Source of the DNA: a virus
Length of the DNA stretch: 21,017 bases
Reading direction: 5' to 3' (one strand)
Virus record (IMG/VR): IMGVR_UViG_3300044846_001622
Span: 1-21,017 of that record
This document shows, in pieces, positions 14,868 to 21,017 of this stretch (the first letter of the stretch is position 1; every line of letters starts with the position of its first letter). The translations under genes were made by a program, and so were the position numbers. Under the pieces are notes generated by a model. That model was not told the origin of the DNA, did not search any database, and saw only the letters and a list, made by a program, of their open reading frames with translations.

Positions 14868-16093
14868 AAAATTTCTTTATAACGTGTGTACTTTCCTTCA
14901 AATGACATTGGAATAGTTATCGTACTGCCGTGTCTGTTCTTGCCTATAATTAATTCACAATCGTTTTCTATATCTGTTTGTTCTTGCTGGTAATATTGTG
15001 GTCTAAATGGAAACATTACTAAATCAGCGTCTTGTTCTATACTTCCTGATTCTCTCAGGTCTGAAAGCATTGGTCTTTTGTCTGCACGTTCTTCACACTT
15101 TCTACTTAGTTGAGCCAATGCAATTACAGTAATGCCTAAATCCTTAGCAATTATTTTTAAGTTGCGTGAAATCTCTGCAATTTCTTGTTCTCGATTTTGT
15201 TTTGTGCCTTTAATCAATTGCAAGTAATCTATAATTAAAATATTCAATCCGTGTTTTGCTTTGTGAAATTGAGCCTTTGCTCTAATATCTGCAATAGTCG
15301 TTTTCGTGTCATCGTCTACAAAGAAATCATTTTGCAATCGGTACAAAGTTTGTGAAATATGTTCGTGTTCATTCGTCTTTAAATTACCACCACGAATTTT
15401 ATAATTCTCAATATTTGCAAAGAATGAAATATAACGCTTACTTAGTTCTTCACTACTCATTTCTAAACTCATAAATAAAACTTTTGCATTTTGACACGCA
15501 CTTATTGTAAGCGATAAAGCAATGGCAGTTTTCCCCGAACCTGGTCGACCAGCAATGATAACTAAATTACCTTTATTCCAACCACCAATATATTTGTCTA
15601 ACATTCTCCAGCCCGTTGTGATACCCATTAACTTTTCGCCACGTTGCATTTGTTGTTCTAAATCGTCAATTACCTTTGCAGTTACCTTTGACATTGGTAA
15701 TGGTTCTTTGTCAATTGTTATATTTGCTTCTTGAGTTATTAAGTCAATATCTTTTAAAATCAAATCTAATGTGTTAAACGTATTTAAACCACTCAATTTT
15801 TCAATCAATTGGGTTTTCTTATACTCTATATCCAATTCAAAAAGATAATGCTTTAAATCAGTGCTATAAGCGTATGAATTTGTGAATTGTGTTAACTCAA
15901 ATGCTTTGCCTTTAAATTGACGTGCCAAACTTACTAAGTCAATTGGATTGTTGTTAAGATATGATAATTGCATAAACTCAATTATTTCTTTATTCCACCC
16001 CTCAAACCAATATGGTTTTATTTTTGGTAAAAATACGTGTGTTGCTTTGTCTTGTATCAAGCATCCTATTATGTAACTTTCTCTATTAATCAT
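14864..16093 (-). CDS. DnaB-family replicative helicase
   Basis: 409 residues, slightly short for DnaB. Residues 1-95 match the N-terminal helical domain (RESYIIGCLIQD). The RecA-like motor has Walker A AGRPGSGKTA (181-190), Walker B LIIDYLQLI (286-294), and the downstream segments QLSRKCEERADKRPMLSDLRESGSIEQDADLV, with the glutamine and arginines used in ATP hydrolysis and ring contacts. It unwinds DNA at the phage replication fork. It overlaps the DUF6291 gene by eight bases and the DnaA-like gene by four. The DUF6291 protein is its probable loader. Confidence 0.93.
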   Translation of the reverse strand: MINRESYIIGCLIQDKATHVFLPKIKPYWFEGWNKEIIEFMQLSYLNNNPIDLVSLARQFKGKAFELTQFTNSYAYSTDLKHYLFELDIEYKKTQLIEKLSGLNTFNTLDLILKDIDLITQEANITIDKEPLPMSKVTAKVIDDLEQQMQRGEKLMGITTGWRMLDKYIGGWNKGNLVIIAGRPGSGKTAIALSLTISACQNAKVLFMSLEMSSEELSKRYISFFANIENYKIRGGNLKTNEHEHISQTLYRLQNDFFVDDDTKTTIADIRAKAQFHKAKHGLNILIIDYLQLIKGTKQNREQEIAEISRNLKIIAKDLGITVIALAQLSRKCEERADKRPMLSDLRESGSIEQDADLVMFPFRPQYYQQEQTDIENDCELIIGKNRHGSTITIPMSFEGKYTRYKEIL

Positions 16094-16727
16094 CGTTTAA
16101 TGTTCCAAATTTAGGTTTAATTGTAATTTGTTGTGTTGGTTGTTTGTATGGTAATTCATCATTCCATCTTTCACCATTCAAATAAGTTGTTAAATGTGGA
16201 ATGAAATCTTTTTTGTCGTTGTCGATGTGATTTTTAATGTATAAAGGTATGTGATTTCTAATTAATTCTTTCTTTGCTTTTGTCAATTTATTGTAAAGTT
16301 CTTCTGATTTCTTTTTATTTCCCACTTTTAAATACATATTCCAAATAGAATCAAAATCTAAATTATTTATTATATCACTTTCATTATCATTATCATTAAC
16401 ACTATCACTTACACTATCAGCTTTTTTGGGTTTTTCAAAAAAGGGTTGGGTTTTTTGGGTTTCTGTGGGTTTCTTTGGTCTACCACCTTTTGCCCCATTA
16501 ACTGATTGTTTATCAATATATTCTTCATAGCGTTTCAAATCACGCTTTAAAGATTGTTTAATAGGTTCAAATGCAATGTTAATAATCAAATCCTCACTAA
16601 TTGGATTTTCATCGTTTACATAAGCAAAAATATGCTTAATTAATTTACCAGCAATTTCGTCTGGTAGTTGGTTAAATACTCCACTTTGGTCTGTGTAAAG
16701 TATAAATGATTTTTTGTCTTTTGCCAT
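16086..16727 (-). CDS. DUF6291-like replication protein, possible helicase loader
   Basis: 213 residues. Residues about 5-85 (SFILYTDQSGVFNQLPDEIAGKLIKHIF, ISEDLIINIAFEPIKQSLKRDLKRYEEY) fit DUF6291, common in Bacteroidota phages next to helicases. A Gly-rich basic linker (NGAKGGRPKK) and an acidic, low-complexity stretch (SVSDSVNDNDNESD) follow. The C-terminus (FDSIWNMYLKVGNKKKSEELYNKL, then FIPHLTTYLNGERWND) resembles the end of phage replisome organisers. It probably brings DnaB to the origin. The start codon touches the U7 tract of a terminator-like hairpin, so expression is probably controlled by that leader. Confidence 0.75.
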   Translation of the reverse strand: MAKDKKSFILYTDQSGVFNQLPDEIAGKLIKHIFAYVNDENPISEDLIINIAFEPIKQSLKRDLKRYEEYIDKQSVNGAKGGRPKKPTETQKTQPFFEKPKKADSVSDSVNDNDNESDIINNLDFDSIWNMYLKVGNKKKSEELYNKLTKAKKELIRNHIPLYIKNHIDNDKKDFIPHLTTYLNGERWNDELPYKQPTQQITIKPKFGTLNDD

Positions 16728-16822
16728 AAAAAAACCCCATCAAAAATGTAGCAGTAGGATTGCAACAAATTCAACGGGGCAAAAGTGGTTAAAGTATCGA
16801 GATATCCTACACCTCACTTAAC
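16728..16822 (-). ncRNA. Structured leader RNA with complementary hairpin loops and U7 end
   Basis: Between the ParB-like gene and the DUF6291 gene. Hairpin 1 (about 16787-16820) pairs GTTAAGTGAG with CTC..AC..TTAAC with small bulges; its 11-base loop contains GTAGGAT. Hairpin 2 (16735-16779) has two 19-base arms, 16 of 19 pairs formed (three G-U, three U-U mismatches), and a 7-base loop ATCCTAC, followed by seven T that end at the ATG. The two loops are perfectly complementary over seven bases, allowing a kissing interaction. It could be an attenuator, a small RNA, or a control of replication. The structures are hand-folded; the function is unknown. Confidence 0.55.
16735..16779 (-). terminator. 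Terminator-like hairpin abutting a start codon
   Basis: The second hairpin of the leader: CCCC to GGGG outer stem, then U7 at 16734-16728, then ATG at 16727-16725. It has the form of an intrinsic terminator. Efficient termination would leave the replication operon untranscribed, so it is either leaky or regulated. Confidence 0.6.
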
Positions 16823-16826
16823 GAAT

Positions 16827-16834
16827 CAAAGATA
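16827..16834 (-). promoter_or_regulatory. Host-type -7 box candidate before the leader
   Basis: Minus strand TATCTTTG, a perfect TAnnTTTG match, directly after the ParB-like stop. No good TTTG lies 19-21 bases upstream (ATGA or AATG there), so the promoter is only half supported. A transcript would start about 16820, at the base of hairpin 1. Confidence 0.4.
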
Positions 16835-17611
16835 CTAAAAAAATCTTAATTTTTCATTTCTTTCTTTAAAATTATAAATTTCTTCAAGTAGTGCAAGATA
16901 TGTTTTTACATTAGTACAGTCAACTAATTTAGTAGATTGATATTTTAATTTTTGCATCATTTTTTCGTGGCTATATCCTTTTACATTATATAATTGTACC
17001 AATGATAAAACAAAAGTTCTTCTATCACCACCAGGATAAAAATGTAACCAATCTTTAATCCATTGTAAAATAATTAATCCACGATTTTTGTATGGCAATT
17101 TTAAATTACCATTTTTTACATCATCAAAGGCATTTCCTGAATGACCACCAGCAGCAAAAATTGCTAACAAACTTGTAATGCCTAATTTATTTTTACTCAT
17201 TAAGTCTTTAAAATAACAATATTCTGCCATTCCCATTGAACAATATCCATCAATGTAATCGTCTAATTTCCAGTTTTTACTGTTAGCATTTAATACTTGA
17301 ATTTCAGTCAATCCCAAACCTTTAACCATCAAAAAATAAATAGGTTTTTTAAGTTCTTTACATACATTAAATCTATGTTGACCATCAATAATTTCAAAGT
17401 TTTCATTTACTAAAATTGGGTTTGCGTGTAACAAATCAATTTCTTTAACGCTGCTTATTAATCTTTTTAAATGCAATTGGTTCAATTCTCGATTACCTTG
17501 TTTTGTTTTAAACTTGTTGTAATCATTTGTTTTCAATACGGTGTTTACCGTTGTGTCTTTCTGCGTGTGGTTACTTGTCTTCACCATTGACGCTAATTGT
17601 GTTGTATACAT
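16835..17611 (-). CDS. ParB-like (ParB/Srx fold) domain protein
   Basis: 258 residues. Residues 24-115 form a ParB N-terminal-type domain: NRELNQLHLKRLISSVKEI, PILVNENFEIIDGQHRFNVC and LNANSKNW. DGQHR (76-80) is the family's nucleotide-binding motif (CTP or ATP in relatives). The C-terminal 140 residues are helical and do not look like a standard ParB HTH. Phage relatives have been linked with DNA binding, plasmid-like partition, nucleases or modification enzymes; there is no ParA gene next to it. It is followed by the leader RNA. The domain is clear, the function open. Confidence 0.75.
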   Translation of the reverse strand: MYTTQLASMVKTSNHTQKDTTVNTVLKTNDYNKFKTKQGNRELNQLHLKRLISSVKEIDLLHANPILVNENFEIIDGQHRFNVCKELKKPIYFLMVKGLGLTEIQVLNANSKNWKLDDYIDGYCSMGMAEYCYFKDLMSKNKLGITSLLAIFAAGGHSGNAFDDVKNGNLKLPYKNRGLIILQWIKDWLHFYPGGDRRTFVLSLVQLYNVKGYSHEKMMQKLKYQSTKLVDCTNVKTYLALLEEIYNFKERNEKLRFF

Positions 17612-17628
17612 TTTGTTTTACCTTATGG

Positions 17629-17919
17629 TTATTTTATATATTCAAGTTCTTTTAAAACTTCAAGTTCTTTTTCGTGACGTTTAAAATAAAACACCCCACG
17701 AAGATTTGGATTGTCTTGTTGTACCTTTTGCCTTGACCGTCTAATTGATTCAGGAGATGTGACCATTCTACCAGCTATTGCATTTAAAACATCGTAGACA
17801 GATTTTGCACCAAGTTCTGCAAGTTCTTCACGCCAAATATCAGCAATTAACAAAGCGTCATCGTCACGCATTTTAGTGCTATTTTCTAAGCGTTTTTTTA
17901 CTTCTTTGATTACAAGCAT
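17629..17919 (-). CDS. Small phage protein, possible DNA-binding
   Basis: 96 residues. Two-part layout: an acidic helical N-terminus (MRDDDALLIADIWREEL), then a basic segment (SPESIRRSRQKVQQDNPNLRGV) that resembles small proteins of phage accessory operons. The basic helix could contact DNA, perhaps as a helix-turn-helix, but I cannot name the family. It lies 17 bases before the ParB-like gene and 40 after the 39-residue membrane gene. Confidence 0.65.
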   Translation of the reverse strand: MLVIKEVKKRLENSTKMRDDDALLIADIWREELAELGAKSVYDVLNAIAGRMVTSPESIRRSRQKVQQDNPNLRGVFYFKRHEKELEVLKELEYIK

Positions 17920-17959
17920 AGTGTTAAAATTAAAGCCGTTAAAATTCTATAAATATGTT

Positions 17960-18079
17960 TCATCTGTTCTTAAATAATTTTCTAAAAAGCCTATCTAAAT
18001 ATTCTGCAAAATTCCATACAAAAACTAACATAATTGTGAAAATTATAACAAGTCCGATTATTTCTAAAATTGTTTTCAT
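17960..18079 (-). CDS. 39-residue single-pass membrane protein
   Basis: ATG at 18079 overlaps the stop of the preceding gene (ATGA); TGA at 17962-17960. The protein has one strong hydrophobic segment (residues about 4-22, ILEIIGLVIIFTIMLVFVW) and a basic C-terminus (DRLFRKLFKNR) expected to face the cytoplasm. It fills the 156-base gap between two longer genes. It is too short for most gene finders. The function is unknown; small phage membrane proteins can act in superinfection control or host takeover, but nothing shows that here. Confidence 0.65.
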   Translation of the reverse strand: MKTILEIIGLVIIFTIMLVFVWNFAEYLDRLFRKLFKNR

Positions 18080-18294
18080 ACTAAATCATTCTTTAAACTT
18101 CCTTTGTACATTTTTTTCAATGCTTGGTTACTACGCTTTGCTACGGGGTTCAATGGCTTCCAGTCAGGCATATCGTTAACGTCAATAAATTCTTGGCGTG
18201 TCGTTTCAATTGGTTCTTTTTTAAGCGTAAAGTATAGCATACATAAAAACCCAACACAACCGATGTAAAGGAATAATAAAATTAAATTAAACAT
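18076..18294 (-). CDS. Small single-pass membrane protein
   Basis: 72 residues. Residues 2-23 (FNLILLFLYIGCVGFLCMLYF) form one membrane segment; the rest is polar (TRQEFIDVNDMPDWKPLNP) and basic. It overlaps the genes on both sides (eight and four bases), so it is part of the same small-gene operon. The polar end probably lies in the cytoplasm. No family is recognised. Confidence 0.65.
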   Translation of the reverse strand: MFNLILLFLYIGCVGFLCMLYFTLKKEPIETTRQEFIDVNDMPDWKPLNPVAKRSNQALKKMYKGSLKNDLV

Positions 18295-18475
18295 TTTCGG
18301 TTACGTTATAAATACCTACATAAATAACGTCTGTATCTTCGCCAATGATAGCGTCGTTATCTCTAAACTTTTGAGTTGTTGTGATACAACCTACAGTTGC
18401 ATCTAACATCTTAAACATTACCCACTCGAAAGCATCAGCTTTACTTGGGAAATTTTGAATGATTGTCTTTTTCAT
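18287..18475 (-). CDS. Small hypothetical protein
   Basis: 62 residues with alternating beta and helical character (IIQNFPSKADAFEWVMFKML, then TDVIYVGIYNVTENV). I do not recognise it. Overlaps: ATGA with the 47-residue gene before it, and eight bases with the membrane protein gene after it. No motif is visible. Confidence 0.6.
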   Translation of the reverse strand: MKKTIIQNFPSKADAFEWVMFKMLDATVGCITTTQKFRDNDAIIGEDTDVIYVGIYNVTENV

Positions 18476-18615
18476 ATCGTTTTATTTTTTATTATATCTA
18501 TTGTATAAATTTCAGGGTCATATATTCTTATCCAAACTATATTATATTTTTTAGGATTTTCAGTAACTACGATGCCATTATTACGACATCGTAGTTTATA
18601 TATTGTTTTTGTCAT
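18472..18615 (-). CDS. 47-residue small protein
   Basis: ATG at 18615 shares one base with the preceding stop (TAATG), and its TGA overlaps the next ATG (ATGA), so it fits the operon exactly on both sides. The 47-residue product is basic and beta-rich (starts MTKTIYKLRC, has YNIVWIRIYDPE). It occupies the whole 139-base gap between two annotated-size genes. The function is unknown. Confidence 0.65.
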   Translation of the reverse strand: MTKTIYKLRCRNNGIVVTENPKKYNIVWIRIYDPEIYTIDIIKNKTI

Positions 18616-18773
18616 TATTTAATATCCTTACTTGAAATTTGTATCATTCTTGGCATTGAATAATAATAATATCTTAAACCTTTTTTTGTTTCTTGTGAGT
18701 AAATTTTTAATGTTTTACCATTTGTGAAAGTTACTGTTTTTGTTGTTTCTGAAAATTTTGTTAAGTCTATCAT
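18615..18773 (-). CDS. Small hypothetical protein, first of its operon
   Basis: 52 residues from ATG at 18773 (MIDLTKFSETTK, then TVTFTNGKTLKIY and GLRYYYYSMPR), with a beta-rich pattern. An upstream TTG in frame exists but lies within the -7 promoter box, so the ATG is preferred; it gives a leader of about 20 bases. It is the first gene after the host-type promoter at 18798-18828. No family is recognised. Confidence 0.6.
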   Translation of the reverse strand: MIDLTKFSETTKTVTFTNGKTLKIYSQETKKGLRYYYYSMPRMIQISSKDIK

Positions 18774-18797
18774 ATCTTTTGGCGTTTTATTATGATA

Positions 18798-18828
18798 CAA
18801 ATATACACACGTTTTCTATATATGCAAA
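18798..18828 (-). promoter_or_regulatory. Host-type (Bacteroidota) promoter, small-gene operon
   Basis: Minus strand TTTG (18828-18825), 19 bases, TATATTTG (18805-18798): a full match to TTTG-N19-TAnnTTTG. The start of transcription should be near 18792, about 20 bases before the 52-residue gene. A near-palindrome lies six bases upstream. Confidence 0.75.
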
Positions 18829-18833
18829 CTTTA

Positions 18834-18849
18834 TTTTCAATATTGCAAA
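18834..18849. promoter_or_regulatory. Operator candidate upstream of the second promoter
   Basis: Plus strand TTTTCAAT-ATTGCAAA, a 16-base inverted repeat with one mismatched position. A related site (TTTTTAAT-ATTGCAAA) overlaps the -33 box of the HTH gene promoter at 20823-20838. Both could be bound by the HTH regulator; this is inferred. Confidence 0.35.
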
Positions 18850-18864
18850 AATAATTATAAAAGA

Positions 18865-19503
18865 TTACATTTCTTTGACAATTGATTGCAATAGCTCATT
18901 GGCGTAATATAGTTTTTCGTCAATGATTTCCTGTACATCTTCAAGTTCTATGTGAGCTATAAACAAGTTGTGAGTAGATGGCATTCTTTTGTCGTATGAA
19001 ACAAAGTAACCGAAGTCAACTGCACTTGCAATCATTCCTAATTGCATCTGCCAGTAATACTCAGGATGTAATTTTAGCAAATCCTCAGCACATTTAATTG
19101 AGCGATTCTTTAAATGAATTGCACTATTAAAAGGATTCTTTATCTCGACCAAACAATTACCACCAAGTGCATCAGGGCTATAACCTGAATACTCACCATA
19201 GGGAATAAACGTGTAAGTCTCGCCACCATAATAAGTGTAAAATTCATCTTGATTTTGTTGGAATACTTCAAAGGCTTCTTTTTCGTTTTCAGTTCCCCAC
19301 GTTAACGCTTCGCCCCATATTGGTTTGCGAATGCCAGTTAGTAGCTCACTTGCTTTTTCGTAGACAAATGTCTTTGCCGTCTCTGAAAGGTACTCCGATT
19401 TGTTTCTCGGAGTACCCATAAGTTTGTGTATGTCACTTGCGGTAAATCTACCTTCACGGACTTTAAGCCATTCGCTTTCGTTATTTGTTATTGTAATTTC
19501 CAT
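18865..19503 (-). CDS. YqaJ-type exonuclease (lambda exonuclease family)
   Basis: 212 residues, a normal size. Motifs in order: GRFTASDIHKLMG (18-30), LTWGTENEKEAFEVF (67-81, Glu73), YSPDALGG (108-115, Asp111), VEIKNPF (119-125, Glu120 and Lys122), and YWQMQLGM (150-157, Gln152). These are the residues of the PD-(D/E)xK nuclease that chews one strand from double-stranded ends and hands the other to an annealing protein. The partner annealing gene (Sak-like) is one small gene upstream. It overlaps that small gene by 23 bases. Together they form a phage recombination pair. Confidence 0.9.
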   Translation of the reverse strand: MEITITNNESEWLKVREGRFTASDIHKLMGTPRNKSEYLSETAKTFVYEKASELLTGIRKPIWGEALTWGTENEKEAFEVFQQNQDEFYTYYGGETYTFIPYGEYSGYSPDALGGNCLVEIKNPFNSAIHLKNRSIKCAEDLLKLHPEYYWQMQLGMIASAVDFGYFVSYDKRMPSTHNLFIAHIELEDVQEIIDEKLYYANELLQSIVKEM

Positions 19504-19744
19504 TAGCGTTTGATTTTTCTTTTACAATTTCTTTTTCAAATTCTTTGTATAATATTAATAACCCCATATGATTTTCCTCTTTTGTTAACCAAGAAGCAAA
19601 ATCAATCGCTTTCATAATAGTATAATATCGTTGAAGACTTTTTGCGTTTTCAATTTCATCTTCCCATTGTTCCTGATGTTTAGCATCACCAAATATTTTT
19701 GATACTAACCATTCTACTGGTGTTGTTTCTAAATTATTTTCCAT
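19481..19744 (-). CDS. Small protein between the recombination genes
   Basis: 87 residues, acidic and helical. The start TPVEWLVSKIFGD resembles a class of short Bacteroidota phage proteins that begin with T-(A/P)-V-E-W-L and have no known function. Its end overlaps the exonuclease by 23 bases, and it starts 17 bases after the annealing protein stop. It may assist the recombination pair, but only position suggests this. Confidence 0.65.
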   Translation of the reverse strand: MENNLETTPVEWLVSKIFGDAKHQEQWEDEIENAKSLQRYYTIMKAIDFASWLTKEENHMGLLILYKEFEKEIVKEKSNANGNYNNK

Positions 19745-19761
19745 AAGTTCAAATCAAAATT

Positions 19762-20370
19762 TCACTTTGCAGCAATCAATAACTTTTTGTTGTCAGCACT
19801 TATAGTGTACTTTCGTTCGATGTCTTCTAACAAACCACCAGTTTGCAAATGCTCTTTTGCCTTTGCCCAATTAGGATGCTTAGGTGTTAATTCTTCTTTG
19901 CTTAAAGGTTTAGATTCTTTGGTTGCTTCAACTTCATTTTCAGGCAAATCTTCACCAGCATAAATATAAATTCCCATGCCAAACATTGCTAAATTCTTAA
20001 CTAAACACCTCATAATCGTTTTATTAATATCAAATGTCGTTGCAGCTTCAACTGATTTTTCACCATACTTTGTCATATACTTATATGGTGTTTTTCTCAT
20101 TGCTTTATTTTTACCATCCATAACTGGCAACCACATAGGTAAAGTTTTATCTTCTATAGTTACTTTAGTATGGCACATAAAACCAAGCGTTTCATCAAAA
20201 TCAGTTGGCAAAATTTCATAACTTGCATTCGGGTAAAGTTTACAAACTTCTGACCAAGCCCAAGCCCAACTTAAATAAGTTAAACCTTCTTTTTTTTCTA
20301 CTTTGTCATTGACATTAATTGAAGACAATTTTTCAAAAATTGATTCTTCTTTTTTTTCTTGTTCTTTCAT
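19762..20370 (-). CDS. Single-strand annealing protein (Sak / DUF1071 family)
   Basis: 202 residues. The signature LTYLSWAWAWSEVCKLYPNASYEI (residues 25-48) and the later TFDINKTIMRCLVKNLAMFG (113-132) place it in DUF1071/Sak, a Rad52-like group of annealing proteins. It coats single strands made by the exonuclease and pairs them, for recombination-dependent replication and concatemer formation. The C-terminus is a charged helical tail (EELTPKHPNWAKAKEHL). The ATG overlaps the previous stop (ATGA). Confidence 0.85.
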   Translation of the reverse strand: MKEQEKKEESIFEKLSSINVNDKVEKKEGLTYLSWAWAWSEVCKLYPNASYEILPTDFDETLGFMCHTKVTIEDKTLPMWLPVMDGKNKAMRKTPYKYMTKYGEKSVEAATTFDINKTIMRCLVKNLAMFGMGIYIYAGEDLPENEVEATKESKPLSKEELTPKHPNWAKAKEHLQTGGLLEDIERKYTISADNKKLLIAAK

Positions 20371-20618
20371 ATCTTGTTTTCTTTTTTAAGTTCTAATACT
20401 ATTTGCGTTAATCTTCTATTTCCCATATCATCGAATAAATGCCAGTCAATGGCTTCGTCTCTTAGCCCATCTTCATCGTGGCTAACAAAGGTATAAGGAA
20501 TTAAATCTTCAGGGTATTCGTCAATAATTAGTTGTTGTACAATTTCAGCGTCGTATTCAAAATCGTAGTCGCCGTCACACAAATGGCATTTAGCAAGGGA
20601 AAAAACAACGTAACTCAT
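20367..20618 (-). CDS. Small acidic hypothetical protein
   Basis: 83 residues, very acidic, with one CxxC (CHLCDGDYDFEYDAE) near the start and a helical end. I do not recognise it. It overlaps the HTH gene before and the annealing protein gene after by ATGA, so it is translated from the same early transcript. A DNA-mimic or metal-binding role is conceivable from composition only. Confidence 0.6.
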   Translation of the reverse strand: MSYVVFSLAKCHLCDGDYDFEYDAEIVQQLIIDEYPEDLIPYTFVSHDEDGLRDEAIDWHLFDDMGNRRLTQIVLELKKENKI

Positions 20619-20803
20619 ACCTTGTACTCCTTTATGATTTTAAGTGCCGTATTTAAGACGATAAGGGCTTTAGGTTGGATTACATCACCATTAAGGTATT
20701 TCCTAACCGTAGGCATAGATATGCCAGTACGTGCAGACACCTTTGAAACGATGCCGTGACGCTTGTTTAATTTGATTTGATTAATTACTTCTTGTATATC
20801 CAT
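20615..20803 (-). CDS. Cro/C1-type HTH regulator
   Basis: 62 residues from ATG at 20803 (MDIQEVINQIK). Helix-turn-helix: KRHGIVSKVSARTGISMPTVRKYLNGD (about 13-39), with TVRKYLNG as the recognition helix region, as in phage Cro and small repressor proteins. An upstream TTG in frame lies inside the -7 box and is not a sensible start. The predicted transcription start is within about four bases of the ATG, so the mRNA is probably leaderless, like cI of lambda. A near-palindrome overlaps its -33 box, which would fit autoregulation. It heads the early operon. Confidence 0.8.
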   Translation of the reverse strand: MDIQEVINQIKLNKRHGIVSKVSARTGISMPTVRKYLNGDVIQPKALIVLNTALKIIKEYKV

Positions 20804-20807
20804 AGAA

Positions 20808-20838
20808 CAAAAATACAAAAAGTTTTTAATATTGCAAA
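20808..20838 (-). promoter_or_regulatory. Host-type (Bacteroidota) promoter, early operon
   Basis: Minus strand TTTG (20838-20835), 19 bases, TATTTTTG (20815-20808): a full match to TTTG-N19-TAnnTTTG. The start codon of the HTH gene comes four bases after the -7 box, so the transcript is probably leaderless. Confidence 0.8.
20823..20838. promoter_or_regulatory. Operator candidate over the early promoter -33 box
   Basis: Plus strand TTTTTAAT-ATTGCAAA, an inverted repeat with two mismatched positions, sharing the ATTGCAAA half with the site at 18834-18849. Binding here would cover the -33 TTTG. Function is inferred. Confidence 0.3.
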
Positions 20839-20851
20839 TTTATTTACAAAA

Positions 20852-21017
20852 TTAAGTAAATATTTTTTGTGCTAAGTGGTCAGCGATTGACTGGGATAGC
20901 GTATCTAAACGCTTTTGGTTTAAGGTAGGTGCAATAAAAGGACGTGCTTTTGTACCAGTTTGACCTATATTTTTTACAATTACCTTTGCTATTACACTTT
21001 CTATACCTTTATTGAAA
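20852..21017 (-). CDS. HK97-gp10-like head-tail protein, 3' end only
   Basis: A minus-strand frame open from the window edge to TAA at 20854-20852 (54 codons). The end of the protein has TGTKARPFIAPTLNQKR, matching the ARPF-(I/L)-x-P-(A/T)-L segment near the C-terminus of HK97-gp10-like head-tail joining or tail-completion proteins. It shows that a structural module lies directly upstream of the early region. The promoter of the HTH gene begins 14 bases after its stop; no obvious terminator separates them. Confidence 0.6.
   Translation of the reverse strand, partial: FNKGIESVIAKVIVKNIGQTGTKARPFIAPTLNQKRLDTLSQSIADHLAQKIFT

Noticed and set aside
16381-16415. ATTATC/ATTAAC short repeats as a CRISPR or iteron array
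   Set aside because: They encode the acidic Asp-Asn-Ser linker of the DUF6291 protein; units are too short and irregular.
18846-18853. TATTTTTG as another host-type -7 box
   Set aside because: No TTTG at 18-21 bases upstream, and it lies behind the better promoter at 18798-18828.

Overview
The window is part of a tailed double-stranded DNA phage (or prophage) genome from a member of the Bacteroidota, probably a Flavobacteriia-like host. Evidence for the host: AT-rich sequence, no recognisable Shine-Dalgarno sites, very tight ATGA/TAATG gene overlaps, two promoters with the Bacteroidota pattern TTTG-N19-TAnnTTTG, and typical Bacteroidetes-phage proteins (XkdF-type head protease, DUF1071/Sak annealing protein, DUF6291 protein, DnaB-like helicase). 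No 16S gene, integrase or lysis cassette is visible. Every supported gene is on the minus strand, so the window reads biologically from right to left.

Layout in transcription order. (1) At 21017-20852 is the 3' end of an HK97-gp10-like head-tail joining protein, so a structural module lies immediately upstream. (2) At 20.84-18.86 kb a host-type promoter fires almost on the start codon of a small HTH regulator, followed by a recombination module: a Sak/DUF1071 single-strand annealing protein and a YqaJ-type exonuclease. (3) At 18.83-16.83 kb a second host-type promoter drives a run of very small genes (three of them, 39 and 47 aa here and 38 aa further on, are easy to miss) and a ParB-like domain protein. 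(4) At 16.82-16.73 kb is a structured leader RNA with two hairpins whose loops are complementary, ending in a U7 terminator that touches the start codon of the replication operon: DUF6291 protein, DnaB helicase, a DnaA-domain-IV-only protein, a PAPS-reductase-like protein and a compact sigma-like factor. (5) At 13.04-10.47 kb are small membrane and hypothetical proteins, an HNH nuclease, a methyltransferase, a probable small terminase, a protein with an SSB-like tail, and a glycosyltransferase. (6) At 9.47-7.55 kb are the large terminase and a tail assembly chaperone with a probable programmed -1 frameshift. (7) At 7.51-7.36 kb is a control region with two tandem terminators. (8) From 7.36 kb to 1 are two large tail proteins, the tape measure, the XkdF-type protease, a scaffold-like protein and the first 17 codons of the probable major capsid protein.

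The most interesting pattern is a bipartite motif, GCAACAAA-N12-CTAATATA, found three times. Each copy sits 5-7 bases before a late structural gene start, with exactly the same 12-base spacer. It differs from the host promoter consensus. The window also encodes a compact sigma-like protein, so I propose that this protein reads these three sites as late, leaderless promoters. Other notable signals are the kissing-loop leader before the replication operon, the T9 frameshift site in the tail chaperone gene, and strong depletion of GATC (4 copies) and CATG (2 copies) while GTAC is common.
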